Assembly: GCA_041156125.1 (NCBI GenBank)
Contig: JBEVTI010000002.1
Span: 186,001 to 250,000, forward strand
DNA length: 64,000 nt
Source of the DNA: Paraktedonobacter carboxidivorans
GTDB lineage: Bacteria > Chloroflexota > Ktedonobacteria > Ktedonobacterales > Ktedonobacteraceae
Direction of reading: 5' to 3'
The position numbers were made by a program, and so were the translations under genes. Shown one piece after another: positions 43,603 to 52,776 of this stretch (position 1 is the first letter of the stretch; the number at the start of each line of letters is the position of its first letter). The notes below the pieces were generated by a model that was given only the letters and a program-made list of their open reading frames with translations, searched no databases and was not told where the DNA came from.

Positions 43603-44484
43603 TTAGCCTTTCAGGCCGCTCTGTTTGTAGCCCTCAACGATATAACGTTGGAGAAGCAAAAAGATAATTATCAGTGGGAGTGTGGCGACAATAGCTCCCA
43701 TAAATAATTCGTGCAGGTTAAGCACCTGGGCATTCAGGAAGTTGGAAAGGACAACTTGAATGGTAAACGCTGACTGATCCTGGCCAACGACCAGGGGCCA
43801 GAGGAAGCTGTTCCAACTGGCGATAAAGGTAATTACGCTGAGTGCGGCAATAATGCCGTAGGAGTTGGGAATAACGATACGCCAGAAGATGCCCATGTAG
43901 CCCAGGCCGTCGATACGACCTGCTTCCTCTAATTCATGGGGGAAATTAAGGAAAAATTGGCGAAACAGAAAGGTGGTGAAGCCAGCGAAAATTCCTGGCA
44001 CAACCAGGCCTTGCAGCGTATTGACCCAGCCCAGATAGGAGACGATTACGTAGGTCGGCACGTAGAGTACCGCGCTGGGAATCATCAAGGTGAGCAGAAT
44101 AGCAAAGAAGGCCTGATTTGACCAGCGATAGGGGATGCGGGCCAGCCCATAGCCAGCCAGGGCTGAGATCAGAATCTGGGCAAGGGTTTGCAGGCTGGCG
44201 ATGGTTGCGGAATTGAGCAACCCGTCCATAAAGGGAACTTCTGGATCTGTGAAGAGTTCCTGAATATTCTCAAAATGCAGCCTGGTGGGGAAAAATGTCC
44301 AGTTAGGAGAGGTAATCTCCCGGTCAGTGGCCAGACCATTTCTGAGCATCAGGTAAAAGGGGAAAAGAAAAATTGCTGAGAGGAGAATCAGCAAGCCATA
44401 GCGCAGAACCGTGCCTGCGAGCTTGCCAGTCGCTCTCTGGCGCTTCCGTACGCTGGGCTGAGATGACGAGATCCTGGTCTGCAT
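43603..44484 (-). CDS. Carbohydrate ABC transporter permease (MalG-like)
   Basis: 293 aa with six membrane helices. The cytoplasmic EAA loop reads EEAGRIDGLGYMGIFWRIVIP-like (Glu-Glu-Ala-x3-Asp-Gly), which docks the ATPase. It pairs with the MalF-like permease encoded 65 bases upstream to form the translocation pore. No ATP-binding subunit is in the cluster, so a shared MsmX/UgpC-type ATPase elsewhere is likely. ATG 44484. Confidence 0.93.
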   Translation of the reverse strand: MQTRISSSQPSVRKRQRATGKLAGTVLRYGLLILLSAIFLFPFYLMLRNGLATDREITSPNWTFFPTRLHFENIQELFTDPEVPFMDGLLNSATIASLQTLAQILISALAGYGLARIPYRWSNQAFFAILLTLMIPSAVLYVPTYVIVSYLGWVNTLQGLVVPGIFAGFTTFLFRQFFLNFPHELEEAGRIDGLGYMGIFWRIVIPNSYGIIAALSVITFIASWNSFLWPLVVGQDQSAFTIQVVLSNFLNAQVLNLHELFMGAIVATLPLIIIFLLLQRYIVEGYKQSGLKG

Positions 44485-44549
44485 AAAGTATCCTTTCTAA
44501 GAGCCGCCTGGCGAGGTCTGTGGATGCAGGCGCGAACTGTCCGCTAATC

Positions 44550-45530
44550 TCAACTGGCTCGCCCAAAGCCCAGGAGGCGTCCCTGGAGCAGGGTAAAGCA
44601 GACAATAATCAGGGTAAGAATCAGGGCACCCGCTTCCCCATAACCATAGTTTCCTCCAGTCAAAGCGACACTGTAGAGGTATACGAGCGGTGGACGGGCC
44701 AGGATGCTGTTGCCGTTGGACATGATATTAAAGAATTCGTCGAAGGCCTGAAAGGCTGCGATGACGTTGAGCAGGAGAATCGAGATTGAGGCGTTGCGCA
44801 GCAAGGGAAATGTAATGTAGAAGAAGCGTTTCCAGCCAGCTGTTACGCCATCGACCGCGGCTGCTTCGTAGAGTTCGCGCGGAATTTCCTGCAGCCCGGC
44901 GATAAAGATGATCATATACAGGCCCAGTTGCAGCCAGAGGCGCACGGTGACGAGTACGATCCAGTAGAGCGGGGGACTAGAGGTAAAGATCCAGTTGATC
45001 GGCTCCAGGTGAAAACCCTGCAAGAACTGATTGGCCAGGCCATAAGAGGAGCCGTTGAAAATATTCATTTTCCAGATTACTGAAGCCAGGACGTATGAGC
45101 AGGCTGTGGGCAGGAAAAAAATCAGGCGGAAGAAGCCTTGAGCGACCTTGACGCTATTGATCAATAAAGCCAGGCCCAGAGCACAGATAAAGGTTGTAGG
45201 GACAATGAAGAGGGTAAAGATGAAAAAGGTGCCCAGCGAACCCACAAAGTCGGGATCACCGAGCATGGCCTGATAATTGCTCAGTCCGGCGAACGCGGTG
45301 GGGGTAAGCGTGGAGCGCGCGTCTGAGAAGCTGAGGATGACGCCCCAGATGATAGGGATAAAGAAAAAGACCAGGAGACCAAGAAACAGGGGGCCAACGA
45401 AACACCAGAAGACAAGCGTGGTCTTCTGGCGCCGCCGCCGCACCAGGCGCGTGCTGTTCGAGGTTCGCTCTCCTTCAGCGGGAGCGAGTGCAGCTTCTGA
45501 TGAAGTGATCTGAGAACCGAAAGCGTTCAT
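44550..45530 (-). CDS. Carbohydrate ABC transporter permease (MalF-like)
   Basis: 326 aa with six membrane helices after a hydrophilic N terminus. The EAA loop reads YEAAAVDGVTAGWKRFFYIT. It is the first permease gene of the importer and pairs with the MalG-like protein. A long gap (277 bases, holding a short dispersed repeat and a hairpin) separates it from the first binding-protein gene, allowing the two to be expressed at different levels. Confidence 0.93.
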   Translation of the reverse strand: MNAFGSQITSSEAALAPAEGERTSNSTRLVRRRRQKTTLVFWCFVGPLFLGLLVFFFIPIIWGVILSFSDARSTLTPTAFAGLSNYQAMLGDPDFVGSLGTFFIFTLFIVPTTFICALGLALLINSVKVAQGFFRLIFFLPTACSYVLASVIWKMNIFNGSSYGLANQFLQGFHLEPINWIFTSSPPLYWIVLVTVRLWLQLGLYMIIFIAGLQEIPRELYEAAAVDGVTAGWKRFFYITFPLLRNASISILLLNVIAAFQAFDEFFNIMSNGNSILARPPLVYLYSVALTGGNYGYGEAGALILTLIIVCFTLLQGRLLGFGRAS

Positions 45531-45557
45531 ACACGTTTCCTTCTGTCAGGCGCTAAT

Positions 45558-45640
45558 GCTTTTCGACTCGACCTTGCTGGAACCCTGGGAATACGCTTGC
45601 CCTGCTGGGAAAGCGACTCCAGTCAAGGTTTGACGCGACC
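45558..45640. repeat. Short dispersed repeat, copy 2
   Basis: Aligns with 11637-11712: a GACCTTGCTGGA left arm, CTTGCCCTGCTGGGAAAGCGAC core and TCCAGTCAAGGTTTG right arm (the arms pair with one base bulged). It lies between the binding-protein gene and the MalF-like permease gene. Confidence 0.5.
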
Positions 45641-45714
45641 CGTATTGAGGGTCACACGATGGTGAGGGTACTGCGATCTCTGTCTACTCGCGGTTCGCGC
45701 GGGATGAAACAGAT

Positions 45715-45756
45715 ATGGTGGAGAACAAGGGACTTCCTATCCCTTGCTTCCACCAT
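45715..45756 (-). terminator. Hairpin between binding protein and permease genes
   Basis: ATGGTGGA...ACAAGGGA (45715-45732) pairs with TCCCTTG...TCCACCAT (45740-45756), with one bulge and one mismatch. It starts about 50 bases past the binding-protein stop. It is a likely partial terminator or mRNA stabiliser that raises the binding-protein to permease ratio. Confidence 0.6.
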
Positions 45757-45807
45757 CTGCTTAAAATGAGCGCATCATTCCTTTGATGCCTCTGGAAAGA
45801 CTGACAG

Positions 45808-47112
45808 CTAGCCCAGTTCTTTCTGCAACTCTGTGTTTGCCTTGTCGGCAGCTTGATTCAACAGGCTGCTGGCGTTTTTGCCATCTTTGACGATGCTGCT
45901 GATAGCGTTTGTCAGTGCGGTGTCCATGGCGGCATTCCAGAGCGTGGGGAGCGCGTGGCCATACTTGTTAAGGATGTTTACCGCGTCGGACGCCGGGGAT
46001 GCCTGGAGCTTGGTCGTTTGCTGCGCAATGCTGCTGCGCGGCGGCACGTGGAAGCCATAGCCGACATTCCAGTCGATCTGGGTAGGCGTGCTACTGATCC
46101 ACAGGGACTTAACCAGCTCCTTGGATAGCTCGACATTTTTCCCTTTGGCTGAGACAAACTGGGCCCAGCCGCCATTGATGGTTGCTGGCTGGCTCTGCGC
46201 GTCGATGGCAGGCCAGGGAAAGACGCCGAAGTCGTCGCCCAGGGCTTTGGCGATGCCTGGCATGGCCCACAGACCGCACCACTGCATCGCCGCCATGCCC
46301 TGCGTAAACGACGAGGGGTCCCACCAGAAGGTCGGAGCGTCCGGTAGCACACCGCCAGAGGCATTTAACTCATGAATCTTCTCGTAGGCGGCTGCCATGC
46401 GCGTGGTGTTAAAGGCGATTTTGTTATCCGCCGAGATAAAGTCGCCGCCTGTGGCCCAGCCAGCAATATAGGAAAGCGCGTTTGCGCCCCCATCCGGGCC
46501 GATGTAGATGCCCTTGGTAGAGCCGGTGGTCAACTTCTTGGCGGCGGTAATCAACTCGTCTACTGTTGTCGGAATCTGAGTGATGCCAGCTTTTTGGAAC
46601 AGGCTTTTGCGGTAGTAGATAAAGGTGGGGTCGCTGATCATTTTGATGCCGTAGACCTTGCCGCCTACTGTGTAGGGGGTCAGGTCTGCCGTCAGGAAGT
46701 CGCTTTTGACATCGGCGATAATGTCGTCCAATGGCTCTAGCTGACCTGCTTTGACCATGGAGACGCTGATGGTTGGCAGTTCAAAAACGTCGGGGGGGTT
46801 GGACCCCAGCAGGGAGGCCTGGACCTTGTCGGGATAGGCATTGCCGGTGCCGGCGATCCAACTGACCTGGACGTTGGCTTTGGTGAACGATTTGGCGTAG
46901 CGCAAGACGGCTTCGTGCGTGCCCGTTTCTCCATACTGATGATACCATTGCTGGAGCGTGGGGAGGTTTGCGGTGCCACCGCCGGGAGAGCTGTTTGTGC
47001 CCGCGCAGGCCGCCAGAAACGAACTGCCCAGAGCCGCGGCTCCCAGGGTTGCGCCCGAAGATTGCAGAAAACGCCGGCGCGAAAGTGAGGAAAAAGATCT
47101 ACCTTGAACCAT
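45808..47112 (-). CDS. Extracellular solute-binding lipoprotein (carbohydrate ABC family)
   Basis: 434 aa. The start chosen is ATG 47112 with AGGAGG at ideal spacing; an in-frame extension to 47181 is unlikely. The twin-arginine signal SRRRFLQSSG is followed by a lipobox (LAAC). The mature part has the family 1 binding-protein pattern (LLGSNPPDVFELPTISVSMV; GQLEPLDDII; PTFIYYRKSLFQKAG). The ligand is probably an oligosaccharide. It is the first gene of the importer, divergent from the ROK repressor. Confidence 0.92.
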   Translation of the reverse strand: MVQGRSFSSLSRRRFLQSSGATLGAAALGSSFLAACAGTNSSPGGGTANLPTLQQWYHQYGETGTHEAVLRYAKSFTKANVQVSWIAGTGNAYPDKVQASLLGSNPPDVFELPTISVSMVKAGQLEPLDDIIADVKSDFLTADLTPYTVGGKVYGIKMISDPTFIYYRKSLFQKAGITQIPTTVDELITAAKKLTTGSTKGIYIGPDGGANALSYIAGWATGGDFISADNKIAFNTTRMAAAYEKIHELNASGGVLPDAPTFWWDPSSFTQGMAAMQWCGLWAMPGIAKALGDDFGVFPWPAIDAQSQPATINGGWAQFVSAKGKNVELSKELVKSLWISSTPTQIDWNVGYGFHVPPRSSIAQQTTKLQASPASDAVNILNKYGHALPTLWNAAMDTALTNAISSIVKDGKNASSLLNQAADKANTELQKELG

Positions 47113-47559
47113 GTATATCCTCCTGAAGAAGATGTTTACTATCTTCGTTGCTCGCGAAAATGCATAGAATATGGCGTTCATCGAAAAGGCAATCGTACCG
47201 GTCGCGTTGCACTCTCCTAATCTCGCACTCGTTGAGGCCTCGTCTCACAGGTGCATCTCTATGCTGTTTTTTCAGGGATAAATCTTGAACAGGCACAAAA
47301 ATAGCTTCATTTCTCCATGCATAGAAAAATTACTATAGCCTGTGTGCCTGACCCTATCCCGTTTCCACGCAGAAATATCCGCGCACCTGCTTACATTACC
47401 AATAGTAACATACGAATGATTTTTTGTCAACATAGTTTACAATGTATTTTGGAGGGTAGCGAAAAGAGGCTGCTTTGGCAGGCTATTTGAGGTTGGTTTA
47501 CAAGGGGGTGAAACGCGTGGTAAGATCTATAGTATATCTAACACGCAAAGGGGAAATGC
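47113..47559. promoter_or_regulatory. Divergent ROK/transporter control region
   Basis: 447 bases between the importer (-) and the ROK regulator (+). A + promoter candidate is TTTACA (47497-47502) with TAAGAT (47521-47526), 18-base spacing. An AT-rich segment at 47405-47450 contains ACAT-N8-ATGT and TTGTCAACATAGTTTACAA, a plausible operator area. No validated site. Confidence 0.45.
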
Positions 47560-48786
47560 ATGGAGCCATGGCATGTACTTATCCGGGATAAGCAGCAAGA
47601 ACGTGAGAGAATCCTGAAAGAGAAGGGGCGTAAGGGCACCGATCAGCATCGCGTGCGCGCGTCCAACCGCACGTTAGTGCTCAACTATATCCGTGAGCGC
47701 AGTACTGTGCCTCGCTCAGATCTTGCTCCCTATACTGGGCTATCGCGTACGGCGATTGGAAACATAGTTGACGAATTAGTCAAAGAGGGGATCGTGCAGC
47801 AGGAGGAGCATCGCCTGGGGGATGACCGCAGGACTGCCCTGCTCTCTTTTAACGCGACGGCAGGCTATGTGCTGGGGTGTACGCTGGGGAGCCAGCATTT
47901 GACCCTGGTGCTGGCCGATCTTAGCGGGCAGCCCAAACAGCATCTGGAGATTCCCTTTGCCTTGAGCAAGGGTCCAGAGGAAGGGCTACCCCTGCTGGCA
48001 AAGCTGCTGAGGGTTTTTGTGGCGCAGCAACAGACTGCCTGGGAAATGATCGTAGGCATTGGGCTAGGCATTGTGAGTCCGCTGGCGCTTTTGCCACATA
48101 AGGTGGCTCTGCCCGCCGCCTACGCGCGCTGGGCCGATATTGATATTCAGCAAATGCTGGAGGCCGAGCTGGGCGTACCAATTTACCTGGATAACGACGG
48201 GAACATGGGAGCGCTGGGTGAGAGCCGCTATGGGGCTGGTCGCGGCGAGGGTAACATGATCTATGTCAAGGTTGGCTCAAGCATTTCGGGCGGGCTGATT
48301 TTTAACCACGAGATCTATCGTGGGTACGCGGGCATGGCGGGCGAGATCGGCCATGTGCCGGTCGATTTGAATGGACGCTTATGTCAGTGCGGGCGTTCAG
48401 GTTGCCTGGAGACGGTGGCGGGCAAAAACGGGATCTTGCTGGAGGTGCAGCGTTTCTTACCCACGCTGACTACACTGCCGCAGGTCATAGAAGCCGCGCG
48501 CGCGGGAGATGCAGCTTGCGCCGGGGCCCTGGCCCGCGCCGGCAGATACCTGGGCAAGGTTCTGGCCGGCCTGATAAATACTTTGAATCCATCGTTAATT
48601 GTACTTGACGGCAGTAGTATGCAGGCCGGAGAATTCATTCTTCAGCCATTGCGCGCGTCGCTTGAGACACATAGTTTGCCGGCCTCCCGTGTACATACAC
48701 GCGTTACCCTGGCCGAATGCAATGGACTGGCGATGCCTCTGGGCGGTGTCGCTACGATTCTGGATGCAATTTTTTTGGAGATGTGA
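47560..48786 (+). CDS. ROK-family transcriptional repressor
   Basis: 408 aa. A winged-helix DNA-binding domain (residues about 30-100: VPRSDLAPYTGLSRTAIGNI, VDELVKEGIV) is fused to a ROK sugar-kinase-like domain. The ROK zinc motif CQCGRSGCLE and the glycine-rich loop VGSSISGGLI are present. Such proteins repress sugar operons until a sugar or sugar phosphate binds. The gene is divergent from the ABC importer, its likely target. ATG 47560 after AAAGGGGA. Confidence 0.92.
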   Translation: MEPWHVLIRDKQQERERILKEKGRKGTDQHRVRASNRTLVLNYIRERSTVPRSDLAPYTGLSRTAIGNIVDELVKEGIVQQEEHRLGDDRRTALLSFNATAGYVLGCTLGSQHLTLVLADLSGQPKQHLEIPFALSKGPEEGLPLLAKLLRVFVAQQQTAWEMIVGIGLGIVSPLALLPHKVALPAAYARWADIDIQQMLEAELGVPIYLDNDGNMGALGESRYGAGRGEGNMIYVKVGSSISGGLIFNHEIYRGYAGMAGEIGHVPVDLNGRLCQCGRSGCLETVAGKNGILLEVQRFLPTLTTLPQVIEAARAGDAACAGALARAGRYLGKVLAGLINTLNPSLIVLDGSSMQAGEFILQPLRASLETHSLPASRVHTRVTLAECNGLAMPLGGVATILDAIFLEM

Positions 48787-48905
48787 TTGGAGCAGCGTCT
48801 TTTAAGCGAGCGCGGCGAAGTGCAAAGAGAATTTTTTCTCGCTTTTCAGCATTTGATATTATGTACGAAAAGTCGTCTTGATAAGTAAACGGTAAAGAGT
48901 TTTAC

Positions 48906-48964
48906 AGGCTGGCCACACCTGGAAGGGTTTCTTTGCATTTGGCCAGGACAAGCCAGCCTTTTTT
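48906..48964 (+). terminator. ROK gene terminator
   Basis: AGGCTGG (48906-48912) pairs with CCAGCCT (48953-48959), with TGGCC/GGCCA inside, followed by a run of T residues on the + strand. It lies 120 bases beyond the stop. Confidence 0.6.
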
Positions 48965-49012
48965 CTGCGTAGCAGTGATGATGCAAGGGGGGAGCAATGG
49001 AGCAAAAAGATT

Positions 49013-49621
49013 ATGGGCAAGCAAACAAACAATAAACCATTTCGACAAGAGGATTACAATGAGGCGACCGAGCCGCTACCTTTGCTGCCTTATGTCAACC
49101 CTTATAGTGCTGGTAACGCGGCGGTGCCCACACAGCCAGCCACACAGCCGATTTTTTTACCTTATGTGCCGCCAGCTCAGCCCACCTATGCTCAGCCGCA
49201 GACGCCAGCGTATCCTCAGCCTCAACCACCTGCGGCTAACTATCCTGTCTTACCGCCGCTTAAAAAGCAGCGTGGTCGCCCTCCCGGCGGTGCCGAGCCT
49301 TATGAGCAGCCTTTGCCCGCGCGCAGAAGACGACGCAATCGCCTGCCAGGCCTGGTGAGGTTCTTCTTTGTGCTGGTGGAACTCGTCTTGCTCGCCAGGA
49401 TTGTATGCATGCTATTCAGGGTGCAAGCGAGCGCGTTCTGGTTTGCCTTGCTTGTCGCCGCGAGCGATCTATTTGTGCAGCCAGCACACTGGTTAGCAAC
49501 TTATGTCAACATCTCCTGGCTCGCGGGCACATCGCTGCTCACTTACCTGGAGTTTGTGGTGGCTATTCTGATGTATGCGATCATCTCCCGGCTACTGAGC
49601 TTCCTGTTACGCGTGCTATAG
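49013..49621 (+). CDS. YggT-like membrane protein with a Pro/Gln-rich N-terminal tail
   Basis: 202 aa. Residues 1-105 are disordered and rich in Pro, Gln, Ala and Tyr, ending in a basic patch (ARRRRRNR). The C-terminal 90 residues hold two or three membrane helices with a pattern like YggT/YlmG proteins (LVELVLLARIVCMLF; DLFVQPAHWLATYV; EFVVAILMYAII). Relatives act in membrane or division-related processes. The start ATG 49013 has GGAG ten bases upstream; a 12-codon frame starting at 48997 overlaps it. Confidence 0.65.
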   Translation: MGKQTNNKPFRQEDYNEATEPLPLLPYVNPYSAGNAAVPTQPATQPIFLPYVPPAQPTYAQPQTPAYPQPQPPAANYPVLPPLKKQRGRPPGGAEPYEQPLPARRRRRNRLPGLVRFFFVLVELVLLARIVCMLFRVQASAFWFALLVAASDLFVQPAHWLATYVNISWLAGTSLLTYLEFVVAILMYAIISRLLSFLLRVL

Positions 49622-49908
49622 ACAAAGCAGAGAGTAGACGCGCATTGAAAACATTTCTGTTTACCGACTCTCAGTGACTGCCACCGCAAGGGGGTCCGCA
49701 CTGGCGTATGACAACAGAGCAAGCTTATGGAACAGCAAGTGCTGAGCGCAGTAACTTGTTGTAAGAAACGTTTGCCGCAGAATGGCCCTCTAGCGAGAGC
49801 GCAGGATGCAGGTGCTATTGCTACGCCGCGCCTGGACTGTAGTCCGAGCTTAATTGCTGCTCTGTTGCTGGCGCGCAAAGAGTGAGGGCGTGAAAGATGC
49901 AGACGCAT

Positions 49909-50430
49909 TCACTCTTTGCCAAATTCATCCAGAACATCCAGGCTATTGATGAAATCACGGTAGGCGTCGAGGTTATCTGGCTCCTCTGCTCTCCGGGGGT
50001 CGCCTTTAGTCGGGAAAGTCTCCTCATTTGCCTCTAGAGCCACGCCAGCACGTTCCAACACACTTTCCTCAACGAAAATCGATGTTTTGGCGCGTACAGC
50101 CAGGGCAATAGCATCGCTGGGACGCGAATCAATCTCTACATGCCGGCCAGCAACATCCAGCACGATACGTGCATAAAAGATGTCTTCAATCAGGTCAGAA
50201 ATCACCACGCTCTCTATTTTTGCTCCCAGATCATGAATTACGTTTTTTAACAGATCATGCGTTAGTGGGCGCGGCGAACTGGTGCCTTGTAGTTCGATGG
50301 CGATAGCATAGGCCTCAGAATGTGCTATCCAGATGAAAAGATAGCGTTCTTGTTTTGTTGCCTTCAAGATGACGACCCGCTGCGACGTTTGCAAATTGAT
50401 TCGCACGCTTTCAACTGTCATCTCAACCAT
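49909..50430 (-). CDS. Bifunctional nuclease (BFN/DUF151) family protein
   Basis: 173 aa. The first 130 residues match the BFN domain (VVILKATKQERYLFIWI; AIAIELQG; the signature SRPSDAIALAVRAKTSIFVEE). Plant and archaeal relatives have been reported to have RNase and DNase activity; the family is widespread in bacteria with an unclear role. The C-terminal 40 residues are acidic and flexible. ATG 50430. Confidence 0.9.
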   Translation of the reverse strand: MVEMTVESVRINLQTSQRVVILKATKQERYLFIWIAHSEAYAIAIELQGTSSPRPLTHDLLKNVIHDLGAKIESVVISDLIEDIFYARIVLDVAGRHVEIDSRPSDAIALAVRAKTSIFVEESVLERAGVALEANEETFPTKGDPRRAEEPDNLDAYRDFINSLDVLDEFGKE

Positions 50431-50880
50431 TTATCTGACTCCCTCTTGTGTGGCTGGGGATCTTCAAAGAGCCTCTGTCGCTTTGATTGTACACTTTTTC
50501 CAGAGAGTTGCGCAAATGGGCACTCTCTGGCAGTTCAACATTGTGCTTTTCCTTTTCTCGCAACATTCCAATGTCCTGGCCAGGTCTACTAAACAGAACG
50601 ACAGACAATGCTGAGAAACGCGTCTGCGAGAAACAGGAGCTCTTTTTTCTCTCTCCGCTTGCCTATCTAATTGGAAGTATAGCACAGTCTCAAAGAGGAT
50701 TGTCAAATATGACGTGCATATCTTTTTCTTGTTGAAGCTGCCAGTTATCCATAGATACTCGCTGATGTGTCTCTCTGCGCGAACGCTCGCCGCCTGATGT
50801 ACCCCACTTCACAGAGGAGCGGCAAGCACTGGCCACAAGCTATGCGGGCAAGGTTACTGAAAAATTCGTTCGATAACCGC

Positions 50881-50909
50881 TTGACTTGAAGGAAGGACTC
50901 TGTTATGAT
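50881..50909 (+). promoter_or_regulatory. lexA promoter
   Basis: TTGACT (50881-50886) and TATGAT (50904-50909) with 17-base spacing, about 74 bases ahead of the lexA start. It lies in a 552-base gap that is otherwise without recognised genes. Confidence 0.7.
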
Positions 50910-50916
50910 TTGAATA

Positions 50917-50939
50917 ATAGTTCTACTTTCGAGTACTAT
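50917..50939 (+). promoter_or_regulatory. Candidate LexA operator
   Basis: ATAGTTCT (50917-50924) and AGTACTAT (50932-50939) form an inverted repeat (7 of 8 pairs) around 7 bases. It sits just where transcription from the promoter at 50881 should start. An overlapping AGTAC-TAT-GTACT follows. The position fits autorepression; the motif is not the Gram-positive or E. coli SOS box. Confidence 0.45.
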
Positions 50940-50982
50940 GTACTTCGGGCGATGCGGGCCTATTGATTGAAAGGCAGGAAAT

Positions 50983-51621
50983 ATGCGGATGTCCTCCGAA
51001 CAAGCTAGCGATATTCAGCGACGAATATACGATTTTATTGTAGGATACATGCGAGATGAAGGCATGCCACCTACTAATCGCGAGATTGGCCAGGCGATGA
51101 AAATCGCGAGTACCGGCCATGTCGATTATCATCTTTCAATGCTGGAGAAGAAAAACTATATCCAGCGCGAACCCAAGAAGAGCCGTGGTATCAAGCTTAT
51201 CCACCAGCGACTGGCGGGTATCCCCATTATGGGCAGTATTGCCGCGGGTCTGCCAATCGAGACGATGACCGAACCAGATCAGATGCTGGATGCCGGTCAT
51301 ACTCTGGAACACCAGAACAGCTATGCACTTGTGGTCAAGGGCAATTCAATGATCGAGGACCATATTTGCGACGGGGACTATGTGGTGATTAAACCTCAAT
51401 CCTCCTGTCAAAATGGGGATATCGTGGTTGCCGTGCATTTTCTGGAAGAGAATAAGAGCAGCGCGACCCTCAAGCGCTTTTTCCAGGAGCAGGACCAGGT
51501 GCGCCTGCAACCGGCCAATTCGGGCATGGACCCCATTTATGTTTCAAGGCGTGAATGGGATACAGAATGGCATGTGCAAGGAAAAGTAGTGGCTATCTTC
51601 CGCCAGTACCGCGCTGCCTGA
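50983..51621 (+). CDS. lexA: LexA repressor
   Basis: 212 aa. The N-terminal winged helix reads IQRRIYDFIVGYMRDEGMPP then TNREIGQAMKI and HVDYHLSMLEKKNYI. The self-cleavage site is Ala-Gly in SIAAGLPIE (about residues 88-89). The catalytic dyad is Ser near residue 122 (KGNSM) and Lys near residue 163 (ATLKRF). RecA filaments on single-stranded DNA trigger cleavage and induce the DNA-damage response. ATG 50983 or 50989. No co-transcribed gene. Confidence 0.95.
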   Translation: MRMSSEQASDIQRRIYDFIVGYMRDEGMPPTNREIGQAMKIASTGHVDYHLSMLEKKNYIQREPKKSRGIKLIHQRLAGIPIMGSIAAGLPIETMTEPDQMLDAGHTLEHQNSYALVVKGNSMIEDHICDGDYVVIKPQSSCQNGDIVVAVHFLEENKSSATLKRFFQEQDQVRLQPANSGMDPIYVSRREWDTEWHVQGKVVAIFRQYRAA

Positions 51622-51671
51622 GCTGCTCGCCTTCGATCTCGCCTGTGATAAGCACTAAATAACGCGGTCTA

Positions 51672-51704
51672 ACTCTGCCTGAATTGCCCGCTATCAGGCA
51701 GAGT
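51672..51704 (+). terminator. lexA terminator
   Basis: ACTCTGCCTGA (51672-51682) pairs perfectly with TCAGGCAGAGT (51694-51704), followed by GTTTTTCTTT. It lies 50 bases after the lexA stop. Confidence 0.85.
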
Positions 51705-51803
51705 ATGCTGGCGTTTTTCTTTCATTCTACTTGATCCCTGTGGCTGAACCATCTCTCCAGGCGGCAAAGACCGCTGCATCCCGGCACGACCCTGCTACTC
51801 TGG

Positions 51804-52265
51804 CTATCCTTCTGCCTGCAAGCCCCCGATCCACACTAAAACCTGCCGGGCCAATGCCTCTATGCTCGTTACGACCTGTACGTCTGGACGCACCAGGGCT
51901 GTCTGTATGCGTATGTCCTCTATACGCTGATAGTCAGGATGAACCCCTACGAAAAGCTTTTTCTCGCTCATAGACCAGGACCCAAGCTCATAGAGAGCGA
52001 TGGGGTTAAGCGTTTCGCAGGGAAACCAGAAAGAGATAGCTGTGGCCTGGCGTAAATGCAGGTGCTCCCAGGCAATCTGCTCGTGCGCGGCATGCTTATC
52101 CTCTATGGGAAACACAGCACGGCGGGGATTCAACAGGACCAGGGAGGCAGCGCGCAATTGCTCAATCATCTCATGCTGCCAATCGGGGCAACCGGTGATA
52201 CCGCCAGCAAGAAAAAGGCTTGTCTCTTTGCCACTGTACGTTTCTAATGCTTCTACGTAATGCAT
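51804..52265 (-). CDS. Nucleoside 2-deoxyribosyltransferase-like protein
   Basis: 153 aa, single domain. FLAGGITGCPDWQHEMIEQL at the N terminus and later LNPIALYELGSWSMSEKKLF match the nucleoside 2-deoxyribosyltransferase-like fold. The Glu in YELG is at the catalytic position. Relatives exchange or hydrolyse the base of deoxynucleosides or deoxynucleotides. ATG 52265. It converges with lexA, and its 3' end is near the lexA terminator. Confidence 0.8.
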   Translation of the reverse strand: MHYVEALETYSGKETSLFLAGGITGCPDWQHEMIEQLRAASLVLLNPRRAVFPIEDKHAAHEQIAWEHLHLRQATAISFWFPCETLNPIALYELGSWSMSEKKLFVGVHPDYQRIEDIRIQTALVRPDVQVVTSIEALARQVLVWIGGLQAEG

Positions 52266-52776
52266 ATTATTTTACTCCCTGCGCTTGTGCCACAGATGAA
52301 ACTATCGCTGGTAGAGCCTGACTAACGTGAAAAAGTCCGGTGAACGTGAAAAGGCCTGTATCTATTGCCATGGGCTGGTCTATGTGAACAAGCTTAGAGG
52401 CGCTGGGCACGTCGCAGCAATTGTGCCTGAACTCGGCGCGTTATGCAAGAGGTCCGCGAGCAAGAGGTCGGGCATGGTCGCAAAAATGGTCAGGTAAGCG
52501 CCAGCAGCATTCTGCTCGCTGGTAGGAAGATGCCAGAGGAATATTTTAGTAGCCGCGTGTAAATTCAGAAGTGAAATGGGCCTGCTCAGGGACAAAGAGG
52601 GCAGATTTCAGTGAAAAATGACTCGCGCTGGCTCTGTAAGCCACTATCATTCTTGAAATTTGAGCGGTTATCTGCTATAGTTCAAATAAATACCCATTTA
52701 CTTGCTACACTTTTGTTGAGGAGTCCAGTACATTGCGTAGCATTGCGTTGTGCGAACGGGAAAGGATTTTATCCTT
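52266..52776. other. 511-base gap without a recognised gene
   Basis: Divergent upstream region of the deoxyribosyltransferase-like gene (-) and the Arg-rich membrane protein gene (+). A minus-strand open frame at 52380-52595 lacks a ribosome site and homology. No hairpin or repeat of note. Confidence 0.4.

Noticed and set aside
48997..49035. 12-codon leader peptide ahead of the YggT-like gene
   Set aside because: It has a GGGGGGAG site, but it overlaps the real start and shows no regulatory codon run or attenuator hairpin.
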